Below, piece after piece: positions 23,306 to 33,785 of a DNA stretch of 64,000 nucleotides. Positions within the stretch are counted from its first letter, which is position 1; each line of letters starts with the position of its first letter. The DNA is from Patella vulgata (lineage: Eukaryota; Mollusca; Gastropoda; Patellidae). A program made the position numbers and the translations under genes. The notes under the pieces are model-generated. The model ran no database searches. It was not told the origin of the DNA and saw nothing but the letters and a program-made list of their open reading frames with translations. The DNA is taken from positions 28,786,890 to 28,850,889 of the forward strand of contig NC_065882.2 of assembly GCF_932274485.2 (NCBI RefSeq), in the 5' to 3' direction.

Positions 23306-23627
23306 TTGCCTAAGTTAGTAAGACGCTAACTCACTAGCTTAGACGTCACGGGTCCGCACCCGTTGTTGGCCGGGAAAGTTAATCGGGATTTTTCCGGCCT
23401 GGTTTTCCTTGTCAGTGGTGCAGGGCGGAGAGCCTGACTAGGGCAGCTGTCTAGTCGTTCTGATGGGACGAAAAACCGAGGTCCCATGTACACAGTGGCG
23501 TGCACGTAAAAGACCCCTTTGCAGTTGGAATACGGGCAAAATTCCCTCATAGCACACTGTATGGCGTATGCCCATCTTCATTGGCCCACTGGGAACAGAA
23601 CAATAGGGCGTTAAACCTCATTTGAAA
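23306..23627 (+). mobile_element. SINE-A copy (tRNA-derived head)
   Basis: Same order of blocks as the better copy at 24850: a tRNA-like head with AGTAAGACGCTAACTC, then GATGGGACGAAAAACCGAGG, GGCGTGCACGTAAAAGA, CATAGCACACTGTATGGCGT, and the ending GGGCGTTAAACCTCATTTG. It would be transcribed by RNA polymerase III from the internal boxes. Confidence 0.85.
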
Positions 23628-23920
23628 CTTAGTCGACCATTTTCGTTTTGATTCGTTCTAAATTATAACCCTACGATTTGAAATTATGCTATAGAGGAAA
23701 TTATAATATATCACATGCATAACAATAACAATTTCACACGCATCTTGTGTATTAATAAAAGCCTATTATTGTAGGTGTATTGTAGGCTTACTCGAATTTT
23801 TTGTTCGGATCAAAAGGACACGGGGAGAATGGCTATAGTGACTGTCTTGGTTATATCATTTATAAGACAATTTCGTAGTAAAAGTAACTACGTTAAGATA
23901 TCAAATTTTTCACGGCTCAA
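23628..23920. other. Spacer, nothing recognised
   Basis: A+T-rich sequence between two SINEs; no supported feature. Confidence 0.5.
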
Positions 23921-24168
23921 TCCACGGTTTAACGTCGACTCTACACAAACTAGATCATTTCGGGACTAACATACAGTTCAGTTTTATTTCAATATTTTGC
24001 TTGCGCGTAGGGGTCTTCAGTAGTAGTAGGAAATCGGGGGACCCGGGCAGAGGACACGACTCCTTGTCAAGTACAAGCGGGTAGTCTAAACCACGCTATT
24101 TGACTTACTGACAGATCTTGTGATTTAACGCGCACGCTTTAAACCATTCAGCAACCCACCCCGTTGGC
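23921..24168 (-). mobile_element. SINE-B copy, minus strand
   Basis: Read on the minus strand: a tRNA-like head (AATGGTTTAAAGCGTGCGCG), the central CCGATTTCC... block, the AGCAAAATATTGAAATAAAA part and a 3' end GTCGACGTTAAACCGTGG. The plus strand shows ACACAAACTAGATCATTTCG near 23943. Confidence 0.8.
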
Positions 24169-24836
24169 CTATCAATAGATTTTCGCGGACAATCAAATGG
24201 CGGCGGGCTACATGGATGGAATTTCAATTCCACACATCTTTGTAAATACTGAAATTAGAGATTGATCTTTCTCAATATTGTAATTTGCAAGTGCATCGAA
24301 AATTGTTTTATTTTATTAGGGTATTAAGGAATATGTTAGGCGTTAATGAGTACACATCCAGGTTGTGTAGATGGTAATTAAGGAATAAACATGTCTAATA
24401 TGCATTCAGTTTCTGTGACGTGACTGGCGCTTGGGGAAATTAAGAGTGATTTCGATAATTGGCAAAGCCGTTTTCGGGGAGGTCTATATTTGCGATTCGG
24501 AGTAAAGATGTCTCGTTTAATTATGAAGAGATTTGAATTAAATTGCCGTAAGTGTATATAATAACCATGAGTGTTATGGTCATTGTATGTGTTCTGTAAG
24601 TGTCACAAGCTAGTAGATTCAAATACAAAATACAGAGATAGATCAGTTGGAAATTTGTATTTTATCTAATATATTAATTAATTATGTTTTAACGAAGGTC
24701 ATGCTTCACGCTCACAACAAATTTGATTTAGAGAATGTCAGTCAGTGAGTATAGCATGTCAGCAAGCTATCTATAGTAACGAAGGTCATTTTAAGAGATG
24801 CAAATATCGAGAAGTATAATAGTTATATTGAAGAAC
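24169..24836. other. Non-coding stretch
   Basis: No supported gene. An ATG followed by 13 codons and a GTAAGT at about 24508-24550 looks superficially like a first exon but has no support downstream. Confidence 0.45.
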
Positions 24837-24849
24837 TTCTTATCACACC
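24837..24849. repeat. Left target duplication of SINE-A
   Basis: TTCTTATCACACC here is repeated exactly at 25220-25232. Confidence 0.85.
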
Positions 24850-25219
24850 GGGGGATCACGTGGCTAAGTGGGTAAGACGCTAGCTCGCTAGCCTGGAGGT
24901 CGGGTGTTCGATCCCTGCATTGGCCGAGAAAGTTCATCCAGATTTTCCGGCGTGGTTCTCCCATGTCAGTGATGCAGGACGGAGGGGCTGACAAGGAAAG
25001 CTGTCTAGTCGTTCGGATGGGACGAAAAACCGAGGTCCCGTGTACACATTGGCGTGCACGTAAAAGATCCCTTGGCAGTTGGAATTCGATATAAGAGTAG
25101 ACCGTAGTGCCGCTGTCCGGGCAAAATTTCCCTCATAGCACACTGTATGGCGTATGCCCGTCTTCATTAGCCCAGGTTAGGAGCAGAACAGTAGGACGTT
25201 AAACTCCATTTCATTCCAT
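24850..25219 (+). mobile_element. SINE-A, complete copy with perfect 13-bp duplication
   Basis: Best copy of the family (370 bases). A tRNA-like head has an A-box region (GTGGCTAAGTGGGTAAGACG) and a B-box region (GTGTTCGATCCC). The body contains CCGAGAAAGTTCATCCAGAT, TCGTTCGGATGGGACGAAAA, GCACGTAAAAGATCCCTTGG and ATAGCACACTGTATGGCGTA. The 3' end is GGACGTTAAACTCCATTTC with a short CATTT repeat. Identical flanking duplications indicate a recent insertion. Confidence 0.92.
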
Positions 25220-25232
25220 TTCTTATCACACC
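25220..25232. repeat. Right target duplication of SINE-A
   Basis: Exact partner of 24837-24849. Confidence 0.85.
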
Positions 25233-25851
25233 TTACAGCAATAATCTATGAAGATAAACATTTTTGTTTCATTACAATTTCATCAATAACTAAGAATAGC
25301 CCTGTATTCATGTAGCTTTCTTTGTAACGACCTGGCTCTACTGGCCTGTTTCTAGAATGAAACAAGGAGGAGCAACAGCGTTATTGATTCGTACGGTGTT
25401 TACCATGCAACTTAGCCAAATCAGGCATTTTTACAGCGCCACAAATTGCACCATTTAGACCGTAGAATTATTTGCTTTCTAGCTCACTTGACAATTCCAA
25501 GGTCATTAGCGCTTCGGTTATATATTTCCATGGTTAATATTCAGAGGCTTATACCTACGTTTTCGTGCTTTTGCCCCATGGTAACCCGGTTATGTCATGT
25601 ATCGCCTTTAATAGCCTTAACAGTCAATGCATAAACGGGAAGAATTTTCTGTTTCAAATTTACGATCAGTAAATATCCTAGGAATTTTCCTTATGAACCA
25701 CATGAAAAGTTTTTAAACCTTTCATGAAGGGCTTGCCCTGTTCCACTTTGATCGATTTTATGTATCCGAGCATAATATGGGAATACCTCTTGGATCGCAA
25801 ATTCCTGTCGTTTTAACGTAATTATTATACTGTATCTAAATTAACTTGAAA
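25233..25851. other. Non-coding stretch
   Basis: Nothing recognised; short open frames here lack any family signature. Confidence 0.45.
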
Positions 25852-26494
25852 ACCTACAACTGGGTGCACTGCGCACTATCTGCGGAGTGGTTAAAGGTAC
25901 GAGCCACGGTTCTCTTGATAAAAGAACTTTCCTCCCTTAAAAGAACGTTAACGAGGACATAAACTTATTCTTGTCTCTAAAATTCTCAATAACTCTATAT
26001 TTAATTATCTTTCTTCACTTTTCCAACTTCTAGAAAATCTTCGTACAATTTTAGAAATATAAATAACTTCACTGAACATCGATGCAAAACGAAACTATTT
26101 TCCGACTCATTAGTACCATCTGCAATAACGGAATGGGACCGGTTAGACCAGTCAACTAAGCGTTCTATCTTCTTTTAAACTAAGGCCTTCCATTAACACC
26201 ACATACCCCCTAAATATTATTGCATTGGCTTTAGAAATATTGAAATTATCCACAACAAACTACAATTTTCAAATGTTTTTCGACACAGCTCGGAAAATCC
26301 GGTTTCCAATTGTGGTCGCCTTTTAAAGGATAATGAACAATTTTTTTTACACTGTCCAAACCTCAATACTATTAGACGAGAAAGAATAGCAAAACTCTAA
26401 TCTACGGACTACATGACTCAGGCAACGCAAATAATCATCATATATTTAGAACAATTCACACATATTTCAATTTGACTAAACGATTCTAAATTAC

Positions 26495-26526
<32 letters not shown>

Positions 26527-26717
26527 CAAACTATACTACTCCAGGTGTATTAAGCTAAATACGGAGTTGTATATATTTTATATAGTGTATCTACTGTTTT
26601 TCATTATTATCATATACTTTGTACTGTAAATAGGGATAGGGGTCTGACATAGGCATTTTGTCTGTTCCCCGATCTCCCATTCATTTATAGTGAATAAAAT
26701 ATCTCTTTAAAAAAAAA
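25852..26717 (+). mobile_element. LINE 3' fragment (same group as 8461-10139)
   Basis: Begins with LGALRTICGVVKGTSHG, the counterpart of LDALRTICG in the minus-strand LINE, and is heavily decayed. The C-terminal zinc-ribbon part survives at about 26235-26360 (IEIIHNKLQFSNVFRHSSEN, then NCGRLLKDNEQFFLHCPNL). A TTA microsatellite lies in the UTR (26495-26526), and the 3' end GTGAATAAAATATCTCTTT is followed by an A run. Inactive. Confidence 0.8.
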
Positions 26718-27211
26718 CCTTTATATTACAAAGTACGTGGAGTATGTGTTTTGTTAAACATGGATTATAGATAGATATTTTAGTTTCAATTTCATATCAC
26801 ACAATTTGTGTATGGTAAGGTATCTTAAACAGTTAATTACATGTCACGTATTCATATTTTTCAGTTTCCATATTAGATGCCATAGAAAATTAAAGATCAT
26901 ATAATATAAGTCAAAAACCCAAATATGGGAAAAGACAGAGCTGAAGAAATGGTGATTTGAGCACCTATGATTTCTCATAGGTGTTTTTGGAGGGTGAGTG
27001 TTCAATTCTAATAGAAAAGATTGTTGTTATGGTATTTTAGTTTGGCACAATATAGCCCGGTTGGAGCTGTGTGACATAAACCTCCATTTCATTTTATTAT
27101 TTTGAAATTTAAAATTCAGTTTAGTATAGTAAAACTGTACACGTGCATGTATGTGCACAGACAGAATCTTACTTATGTCCAGATACATGTAGATATGACT
27201 CTATCATTTGC
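26718..27211. other. Spacer with a SINE-tail remnant
   Basis: At about 27040-27100, TTGGCACAATATAGCCCGGT to CCTCCATTTCATTTTATT resembles a degenerate SINE 3' part; a similar remnant is at 51010-51073. A short hairpin (CACCTATGA...TCATAGGTG) lies at about 26962-26983. Confidence 0.4.
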
Positions 27212-27541
27212 GGGGAACCACGGTGGCCAAGTGGGTTAGACACTGGCTCGCATATTTTAAGGTTGCGGGTTTGTAGTAAGACAATGCAGTACTGAGGGCC
27301 TTACAAAGACAGCTGTCTAGTCGTTCAGATTGAACAAAAAACCGTGGTCCCGTGTACACATTGGCGTGCATGTAAAAGATCCCCTGGCAGTTCTAATTTG
27401 ATACAAGAGTAGGCCTTAGGGTCACGGTACCCGGCAAAATTTATCTCGTAGCACACTGTATGGCATATGCCCAACTTCATTAGCCCAGTCGGAGCTGAAC
27501 AGTAGGACGCCAAACCCCATTTCATTTCATTTTTTCATTTT
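27212..27541 (+). mobile_element. SINE-A copy
   Basis: Head GGTGGCCAAGTGGGTTAGAC, then GTCGTTCAGATTGAACAAAA, GGCGTGCATGTAAAAGATCC, GTAGCACACTGTATGGCATA and the ending GGACGCCAAACCCCATTTC with ATTTC repeats. Older than the 24850 copy, and the head lacks the B-box stretch. Confidence 0.85.
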
Positions 27542-28520
27542 GTCTCATCTGTGACAAAGCAAACCAACACATTACAATACAATGTAATTAAATAAAATCT
27601 TTCATCTTTTAACTGTGAGTCGATTTAAGTCAACTAATACATAGTATGTTTTTTTTCACAGTTAACTACATCAGAAAGATCAAGACAGTGTGAAACTTTT
27701 TCACACAGAGCTTGATAATCAGGTAAAATGTGAGTAACATACATATTTGTATTTTTAATCATCAACTAGTTCTATGCATTTGCTTGGTAATCTAGTTATT
27801 CTCCTTGGGGCAATGCCTAGGACTCTCCTATTCAAGTACTTGGTATTCTTGATTTTTGACAATCACATCCATTGATTTTCTTCAAGTTGTGATAGGCCCT
27901 GTGTGTATTTTTACAGTAAATAGCAGTATAAAAATGATGGACAATATATTTTACTTTTCAAATAGATTTCAATAGATTTTAAAAGGTAATATCCAATTTG
28001 TTGTCGATGGAAATAAAATATGAATGGGCCCAAAAATAATTAGACATTGCCAAGTAAATAGGTGCTGCCATGATGTAGTAGCGAATCTAGATTTGGAGAC
28101 ACAATACATGTATGAACCGGGTGAATAGTTGACCTATTATGAGACTTCAGTCCCAAATCTCAAGACTTTTTTCTGACTTCTAACCCATTTGATTTGAGCA
28201 TAATAATCTGCCTGGGTATGATACTGGACAAGACACAATAAGTGTTACCCAAAGTTGAAACCAAATAGAGACTCAGTCTCGATGTGGCAAAATAAATTGT
28301 TTATTTAAACATTGTGAACCATACATAGTAAGAAAGTATTGTTATTGCCTACTTTTTATTTTTTAGGCTGGAAGAGTATTTGATGTATGATAACAACAAG
28401 AGATCCCAAGCATCAATTTATTTTATAATTCTGGAAAAGAATGCATTTGACCCAATTTTTGAATGTTTATTTTTTGTTTTTAATGTTAAATATTCTTTTA
28501 ATTCTCTTCAGAAATTTATG
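27542..28520. other. Non-coding stretch, nothing recognised
   Basis: A+T-rich; no gene, RNA or repeat I can support. Confidence 0.5.
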
Positions 28521-28746
28521 TGAAATGAAATGAAATGAAATGAAATGAAATGGGGTTTAACGTCCTACTGTTCTGCTCCTATGCTGGACTAATGAAGACG
28601 GGCATACACCATACAGTGTGCTATGAAGGAAATCCAACTGCCAAGGGATCTTTTACGTGCATTCTAATGTATACACGGGACCTCGGTTTTTGGTCTCATC
28701 CGAAGGACTAGACAGCTGTCCTTGTCAGGCCCCCCGTCCTGCATCT
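28521..28746 (-). mobile_element. SINE-A copy, minus strand, 5'-truncated
   Basis: Starts on the plus strand with five TGAAA units (the ATTTC tail reversed), then GGGGTTTAACGTCCTACTG, GGATCTTTTACGTGCATTC and the GGTCTCATCCGAAGGACTAG part. It stops before the tRNA-like head. Confidence 0.85.
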
Positions 28747-28845
28747 TAGAATTTGGTCGGAAATATATAGAAACCAAATGTAGATCTAATATGCCCAGTA
28801 TTACAAAAAACCTTGACCTACATTAAGGTGACTTTCCCTTGCTTA

Positions 28846-29196
28846 TGAAATGAAATAGGGTTTAATATCCTACATTTCTGTGTTATTAGGGTGATTCTGC
28901 CCTACAACCTACTCTTATATCAAATATTTCACCTGTCAAGGGTTGTTTAAAGGGAACCCGGGTGGGGGGGCGAATGGTTAACACGCGCACATTGGATCAA
29001 AAAGTCTGTCATTGAGTCAGATAATTCAATTGTCAAGGGTTCTTTAAAGTGAACGCAGTGGGGATAGTTTCAATTCCGGGCTTGTACCCAATTATCCCTT
29101 GCCATGTCCTACACTACTGACATGTGGGAACTATGCCGGAAAATCCAGTTGAAATTTCTCGGCCAATGCCTTTTACTCACTGAACCACAGTGGCTC
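28846..29196 (-). mobile_element. Degenerate SINE-A interrupted by a SINE-B-like head
   Basis: Both ends match minus-strand SINE-A (AAATGAAATAGGGTTTAATA on the left; AATTTCTCGGCCAATGCC and CTGAACCACAGTGGCTCC, the reversed head, on the right). Between about 28965 and 29085 a plus-strand SINE-B-type head intervenes (GCGAATGGTTAACACGCGCA). A GTCAAGGGTT(G/C)TTTAAAG word occurs on both sides of it (about 28936 and 29030), which may be its target duplication. Confidence 0.55.
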
Positions 29197-30410
29197 CTAC
29201 TTGCTTTTGACTTGTGATTGTTTATATATATATTTTATACATATTATTTGATTTTCTCTGATATTTTTATATTTCAATCCTGTAATCTTGATGCTTTGTT
29301 CCTTTAAAACACTCCCCAATGAAAGCCGCCCCAAAAAATGTAGTTGTATCTCTTGATCTCATTGAGGAGTGTTTTCGTGATACAACATCGAACATGGCAA
29401 CCTGTGAAAATCTAATCTAAACTATCTGTTTATTGCATAGTATTAGTTATAATTACACTGGACATTATGCTGCGATAACTTTTTTGGTGATTTACATATA
29501 TGTGTAAGATATTCACAAGAAGACGTGGCAATAATAATAATAATATGAAGAAGACAATAGTCATAGTGTGTGTAGGCGATATGTTTTGGTTAAAAATTTC
29601 AGGTTGGGGTAGGCCATCTTTTTGCATCTTTTGTTTTAGAGTAAAGCTTAGGCTATATTGTAGTAGACGCAGTTTCCAGGTCATAAGCCTCCATGTCCGC
29701 CATATTTATTTCATAAATTGGAAACAAGTATGGCGGCTAAGGGGCGTTAACTTTTTTTTATTTAATTATTTCGGTATTTTAGTAACCGGAGTTCAGCTTT
29801 AATGTACAAAATATTCATTTTGTTTGTTGTTTTTTTTTTAATGAGGAAAAGGTTCTATGTCATTTTATTACTCCTGCAAAATAGTGCATTTTTCTTTTGT
29901 TAGTTTTCTGTGTATGCTAGTTATTTCTAGATGCCTCACAAATCACTTGTAATATGACTTTGTAGCACTTTTCAGTTTCAGAAAGTATTTCAATTTAGTT
30001 CATAATCAATCTTATTAGGGCTTGGTTTGGATGTTATTAAATTTAGATATATTTGAATTATATATTTTTGGGGTATGGGTAGGGATTTTTCTATTCTCAG
30101 TTCTTGTTTTAGGGTAAAGAAAAATTTAAATAGCTTTTTTGTATTTTGTGCTGGGGGCGGGGCGGGGGGGGGGGGGGCAAAGTATAACACAATTTTATTA
30201 GTATTAGAATTATATCTCTGTTTTTCTGTTAACATTTCAAAAGTCAATTTAGTTTTGATTTGGTGGTATTAATTTACTTTTTCCTATCATTTTATGAATA
30301 AATAATAATTTGCCCCAAAAAATTATTGTTACCTCATTTATCAAACTTTACAGGTTAAACAGGGCAAAAGGGCGGGGGGGGGGGGCTGCATGGGAAAGAT
30401 TGCTATACTG
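29197..30410. other. Non-coding stretch with G homopolymers
   Basis: No gene supported. G runs at 30164-30177 and 30374-30385. An imperfect hairpin (CCGCCATA ... TATGGCGG) at about 29698-29740. Confidence 0.5.
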
Positions 30411-30429
30411 GATATAAATTGGGGGAAAA

Positions 30430-30665
30430 TACAACACAAGTTTTTGTTGGTGGTTATACACAAGTTTGTATGAAACCACACAAGTTTCAGAAATTTCAAC
30501 ACAAGTTTTAGAAATTTCAACACAAGTATTGTGTAGATTTTCACACAAGTTTCAACACAAGTTTGTGTTGTTTGGTAAATTTTAACACAAGTTTCGTGTT
30601 GTTTCAACATTTAACACAAGTTTGTGTTCTTTCAACACAAGTTTGTGTTCTTTCAACACAATTTT
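30430..30665 (+). repeat. Array of palindromic AACACAAGTTTGTGTT words
   Basis: About a dozen ACACAAGTTT words spaced 20-30 bases apart, joined by TTTCAAC or GAAATTTCAAC linkers. The later ones form the near-perfect palindrome AACACAAGTTTGTGTT (e.g. about 30555, 30610 and 30634), so each unit can fold on itself. Confidence 0.8.
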
Positions 30666-31410
30666 TTTTCAGTGTATAATTAATTTATTTGGAGTGTATT
30701 GTTGATCCGCAATTTATTTATATAATTTTAGAAAAGTGGACTGGCCTGGGTAGCACAAACCTAGCTAAGTCACTGCAGATAGAGTTGAGAAGCTTTGTGA
30801 TCAAGTTTGGAGCTACGTGTATCCATGCAATACGCTTGGGTTAGTTTTTCGATCAGCTAGGTTATTGCCAGTAACTTCAGTTTGCCAGATTAATTGATTC
30901 AGAGTTATTTAATTGATTTTCGCAACGTGTTAAATTTACATATAGCCTGGTATTGCTTTCAATAGCTCTGCCCCAATCATTTTTAATAGTGCATTTTTTC
31001 TACTTATTCCGATTCATTTTTAGAATACACTATGCCCGTTTTCTCATTAAAAAATATATATTAAGTTTTCATTCTTTTTTCTTAGGATGTTCCAGATTTT
31101 TTCTTTTAAAAAAAAACGTTTAATGTTGTTCTTTACACGAATTGTACATAACAATACGCAATACGGTACTAAAAAAAATATAGGGGGGGGGGGTGTTTTA
31201 CGTAATTCACCAGGTCGTTTATTACTCATACCCAAATTTCAAATCCCCGGGCCAAATGGCATCCCTAATATGTGCCAATTCTAATGTTCGTCTGTTTTCC
31301 GGTTTATAATTGATCGTTTTTTGTACGGAAAACGCGGTGATAAACATTGGCGAAGGTGAAAAGTTCTATCAACGAGAAGTCCTAGCAGCCTGGATCCCAT
31401 TTCTCCAACA
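30666..31410. other. Non-coding stretch
   Basis: Nothing recognised apart from a G run at 31183-31193. Confidence 0.5.
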
Positions 31411-31471
31411 GAAATGAAATGAAATGGAGTTTAACGTCCTACTGTTCTACTCCGACTGGGCTAATGAAGAC
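31411..31471 (-). mobile_element. SINE-A tail fragment, minus strand
   Basis: GAAATGAAATGGAGTTTAAC followed by GTCCTACTGTTCTACTCC and GGGCTAATGAAGACGG: only the last ~60 bases of the SINE, i.e. an extreme 5' truncation. Confidence 0.75.
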
Positions 31472-32842
31472 GGAATTTCCGCAACAGGAATATACGTTTT
31501 CAGGGTCATAGCAGAAAATATATAAATTACACAAGAAGTCCTTGATAAATGCTCTTTAAGTGCACAGACTTTACTTTATAATAGCTAATGAACAGCATAA
31601 CATTTGGCTATTTAAACAGATACAGTACAGTTTTAGTCATTACACAGAAAAGTAAAGCCTTCGGCTTCTAAACAGATACAGTTATAGCATTTAGCTATTA
31701 TACAAAACAGTACAGATTACAGAACGGTTTCAGTTAGACACAGGTCAGCATTAATTCCTAAAAGCAGCATGTATACTCAAGGGGCCATCAGTTTTGCAGT
31801 TACTCTTTGACTTTGATTTTCTTTCACTTGCATATTGTCACAGTAGATGGCAAGCAAATAAAAAGGCTTTTGCTGATACCTGAAGTTTCACCTCTATATA
31901 GGACGCAGGTTACGCTGGTTACCCACGAATTTAGTGTCAAACTAATTTTAGTCTTTCTCTCTCTTTCCCCTTTTCGCCCTTTTTCATGGTGATTTTTGCT
32001 GACTTTTTTGTGTAGAATCGACGAAATGGTTTTGAAAATAAAATACATTTTCTACTAGATTTTGGTGAATATTCATTATTTTGAGGCGGAAGGATAAGAG
32101 ATTTATGAGGTTGCTGACGTTGAAATGTAGGGCGGACAGTTGTATGTTTACTTCTATGCTGCTTCCTGTTTGTGTATTTCAAGATTTCCGTGGTGAACCT
32201 CATACCTGCTTTTGAGCAAGAGGTTGTCACACTTGCTCCATTAACATTAAAGTCAACAACGGGGAAATTAATGGTGATCTGTGTCCAGATGCGACTATTC
32301 AACGAAACTACTTTTTAGATGGTACCAACTCCTCCTCCCCAAGAGAAGATCTACTTGATGGTAAAAAGGCGAGAATCAATACATAAATAGTAAACCAAGT
32401 TGTCAAATTGGAATTAGGCTGATAGCGCTTTCTACGGCTGACGTCACATGTTTTGACGTAACGCCCGATGGAATTCTTCCAAAATCTCGTTGCATTGCGG
32501 ATCATTTGTCATAACTATTAACTGTATCTCCATATAACAAAAACAAGAATAAATGCCGTGGTGGCGTTATAGCTTATTTTGGTTACGCGATTTTATCGCC
32601 ACAGTTATATCAATGAGGTAACAGGTACTAATGCAAGAGATGGCCATGTTGACTGATGTATATTTAGTAACACAAGATGCCTTCAACGTAGAAATAAAAA
32701 GAAATCAATAAAATAAAACTACAATACAGCCTATTATAGTGTAATTCTATCGATTTATGAAGGCTTTAAATAAGAATTAATCCATACAGTGTATACAGAT
32801 AGATAAAACTATTCTAGTAGATATGTTCAATAGTTTTGATGG
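31472..32842. other. Non-coding stretch with one long unrecognised minus-strand frame
   Basis: The minus strand is open at 31937-32302 (121 codons, rich in K, R and S). I recognise no domain. About 150 bases of it (near 31930-32090) are similar at DNA level to 34105-34250 in inverted orientation, but in different reading frames, so the similarity looks like an old dispersed repeat rather than a gene. Confidence 0.4.
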
Positions 32843-33785
32843 GCTAAAGTAACGCCTGTTAGTACGGACATGAAATACAGAAAATGAAGGCAGAATACTT
32901 TGAACAGCACGCGCTGTTAAAGAATGAAAGGTGTACCTTTGATGCTTTAATCTTTCTAGCGTGGTAGGAAAATTATGAACCTTTATGAATGCCCTCCGAT
33001 CATAAAGAATGAAAGGTGTAGCTTTGATGCTTTAATTTTTTTAGCATGGTAAGAAAACTATGAACCTATATGAATGCTATCCCATCATAACACCATTCCT
33101 TCTTTGTCAGTTAGTCATCACTTTTTCTTCTCACAATTGACAATGAATGTGTTTCTGGTTGTTTTTGCAGGAAGCACTATTTGACACGTTGTATGAAATA
33201 TAGATTGCGCGGCAACGAACCATACACCTTCCTCAGATAACCATTTCTAAAGATTATCATCCAATTTAAAAATCTTTGACTTGACGAATGTTTATGTTTA
33301 CAAGACATGTCAGTACGAAAATGGAATAAAGAAAATGAAGGAAGGATCCTTTGAACAGCACGCGCTGATAAAGAATGTCAGGTGTAACTTTGGTGCCAAA
33401 GTTTTGGTGGGCTAAAGTAACGCCTGTTAGTAATGACATGAAATACAGAAAATGAAGGCAGTATAATGTGAACAGCACGCGCTATTAAAGAATGAAAGGT
33501 GTAACTTTGATGCTTTAATCTTTCTAGCGTGGTAGGAAAATTATGAACCTTTATGAATGCTCTCCTATCATAAAACCATTCCTTCTTTGTCAATTAGTCA
33601 TCACATTTTCTTTTCACAATTGACAATTAATGTGTTTCTGGTTGTTTTTGCAGTAAACACTACTTGACACGTTGTATGAAAAATAGGATTGTCCGGCAAC
33701 GAAATATACGCCTTCCTCACATAACCGTTTCTAAAGATTATCATCTAATTAAATCTTTGACTTAACCAACTTTTATGTTTACAAG
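32843..33785 (+). repeat. ~0.45-kb direct duplication, period about 565 bases
   Basis: GGGCTAAAGTAACGCCTGTT starts both copies (about 32840 and 33409). Both run through GAACAGCACGCGCT, TTTAATCTTTCTAGCGTGGT, GTGTTTCTGGTTGTTTTTGC and CTAAAGATTATCATC. The first copy carries an extra internal duplication of AAGAATGAAAGGTGTA-containing sequence (about 33005). A third, partial copy lies between the two (about 33315-33395). Confidence 0.8.

Noticed and set aside
24508-24550. ATG followed by MSRLIMKRFELN and a GTAAGT, resembling the first exon of an RBM19-type RNA-binding protein
   Set aside because: Similarity is limited to about six residues and no RRM exon follows within reach.
24850-24915. tRNA-like sequence with A and B boxes
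   Set aside because: It is the head of a SINE; the cloverleaf is incomplete and body and tail follow directly. The same holds for 23306, 27212 and the SINE-B heads.
31937-32302. 121-codon minus-strand open frame and its partner similarity at 34092-34343
   Set aside because: The two regions are related at DNA level but the open frames are offset, so the reading is not conserved; treated as an old dispersed repeat.
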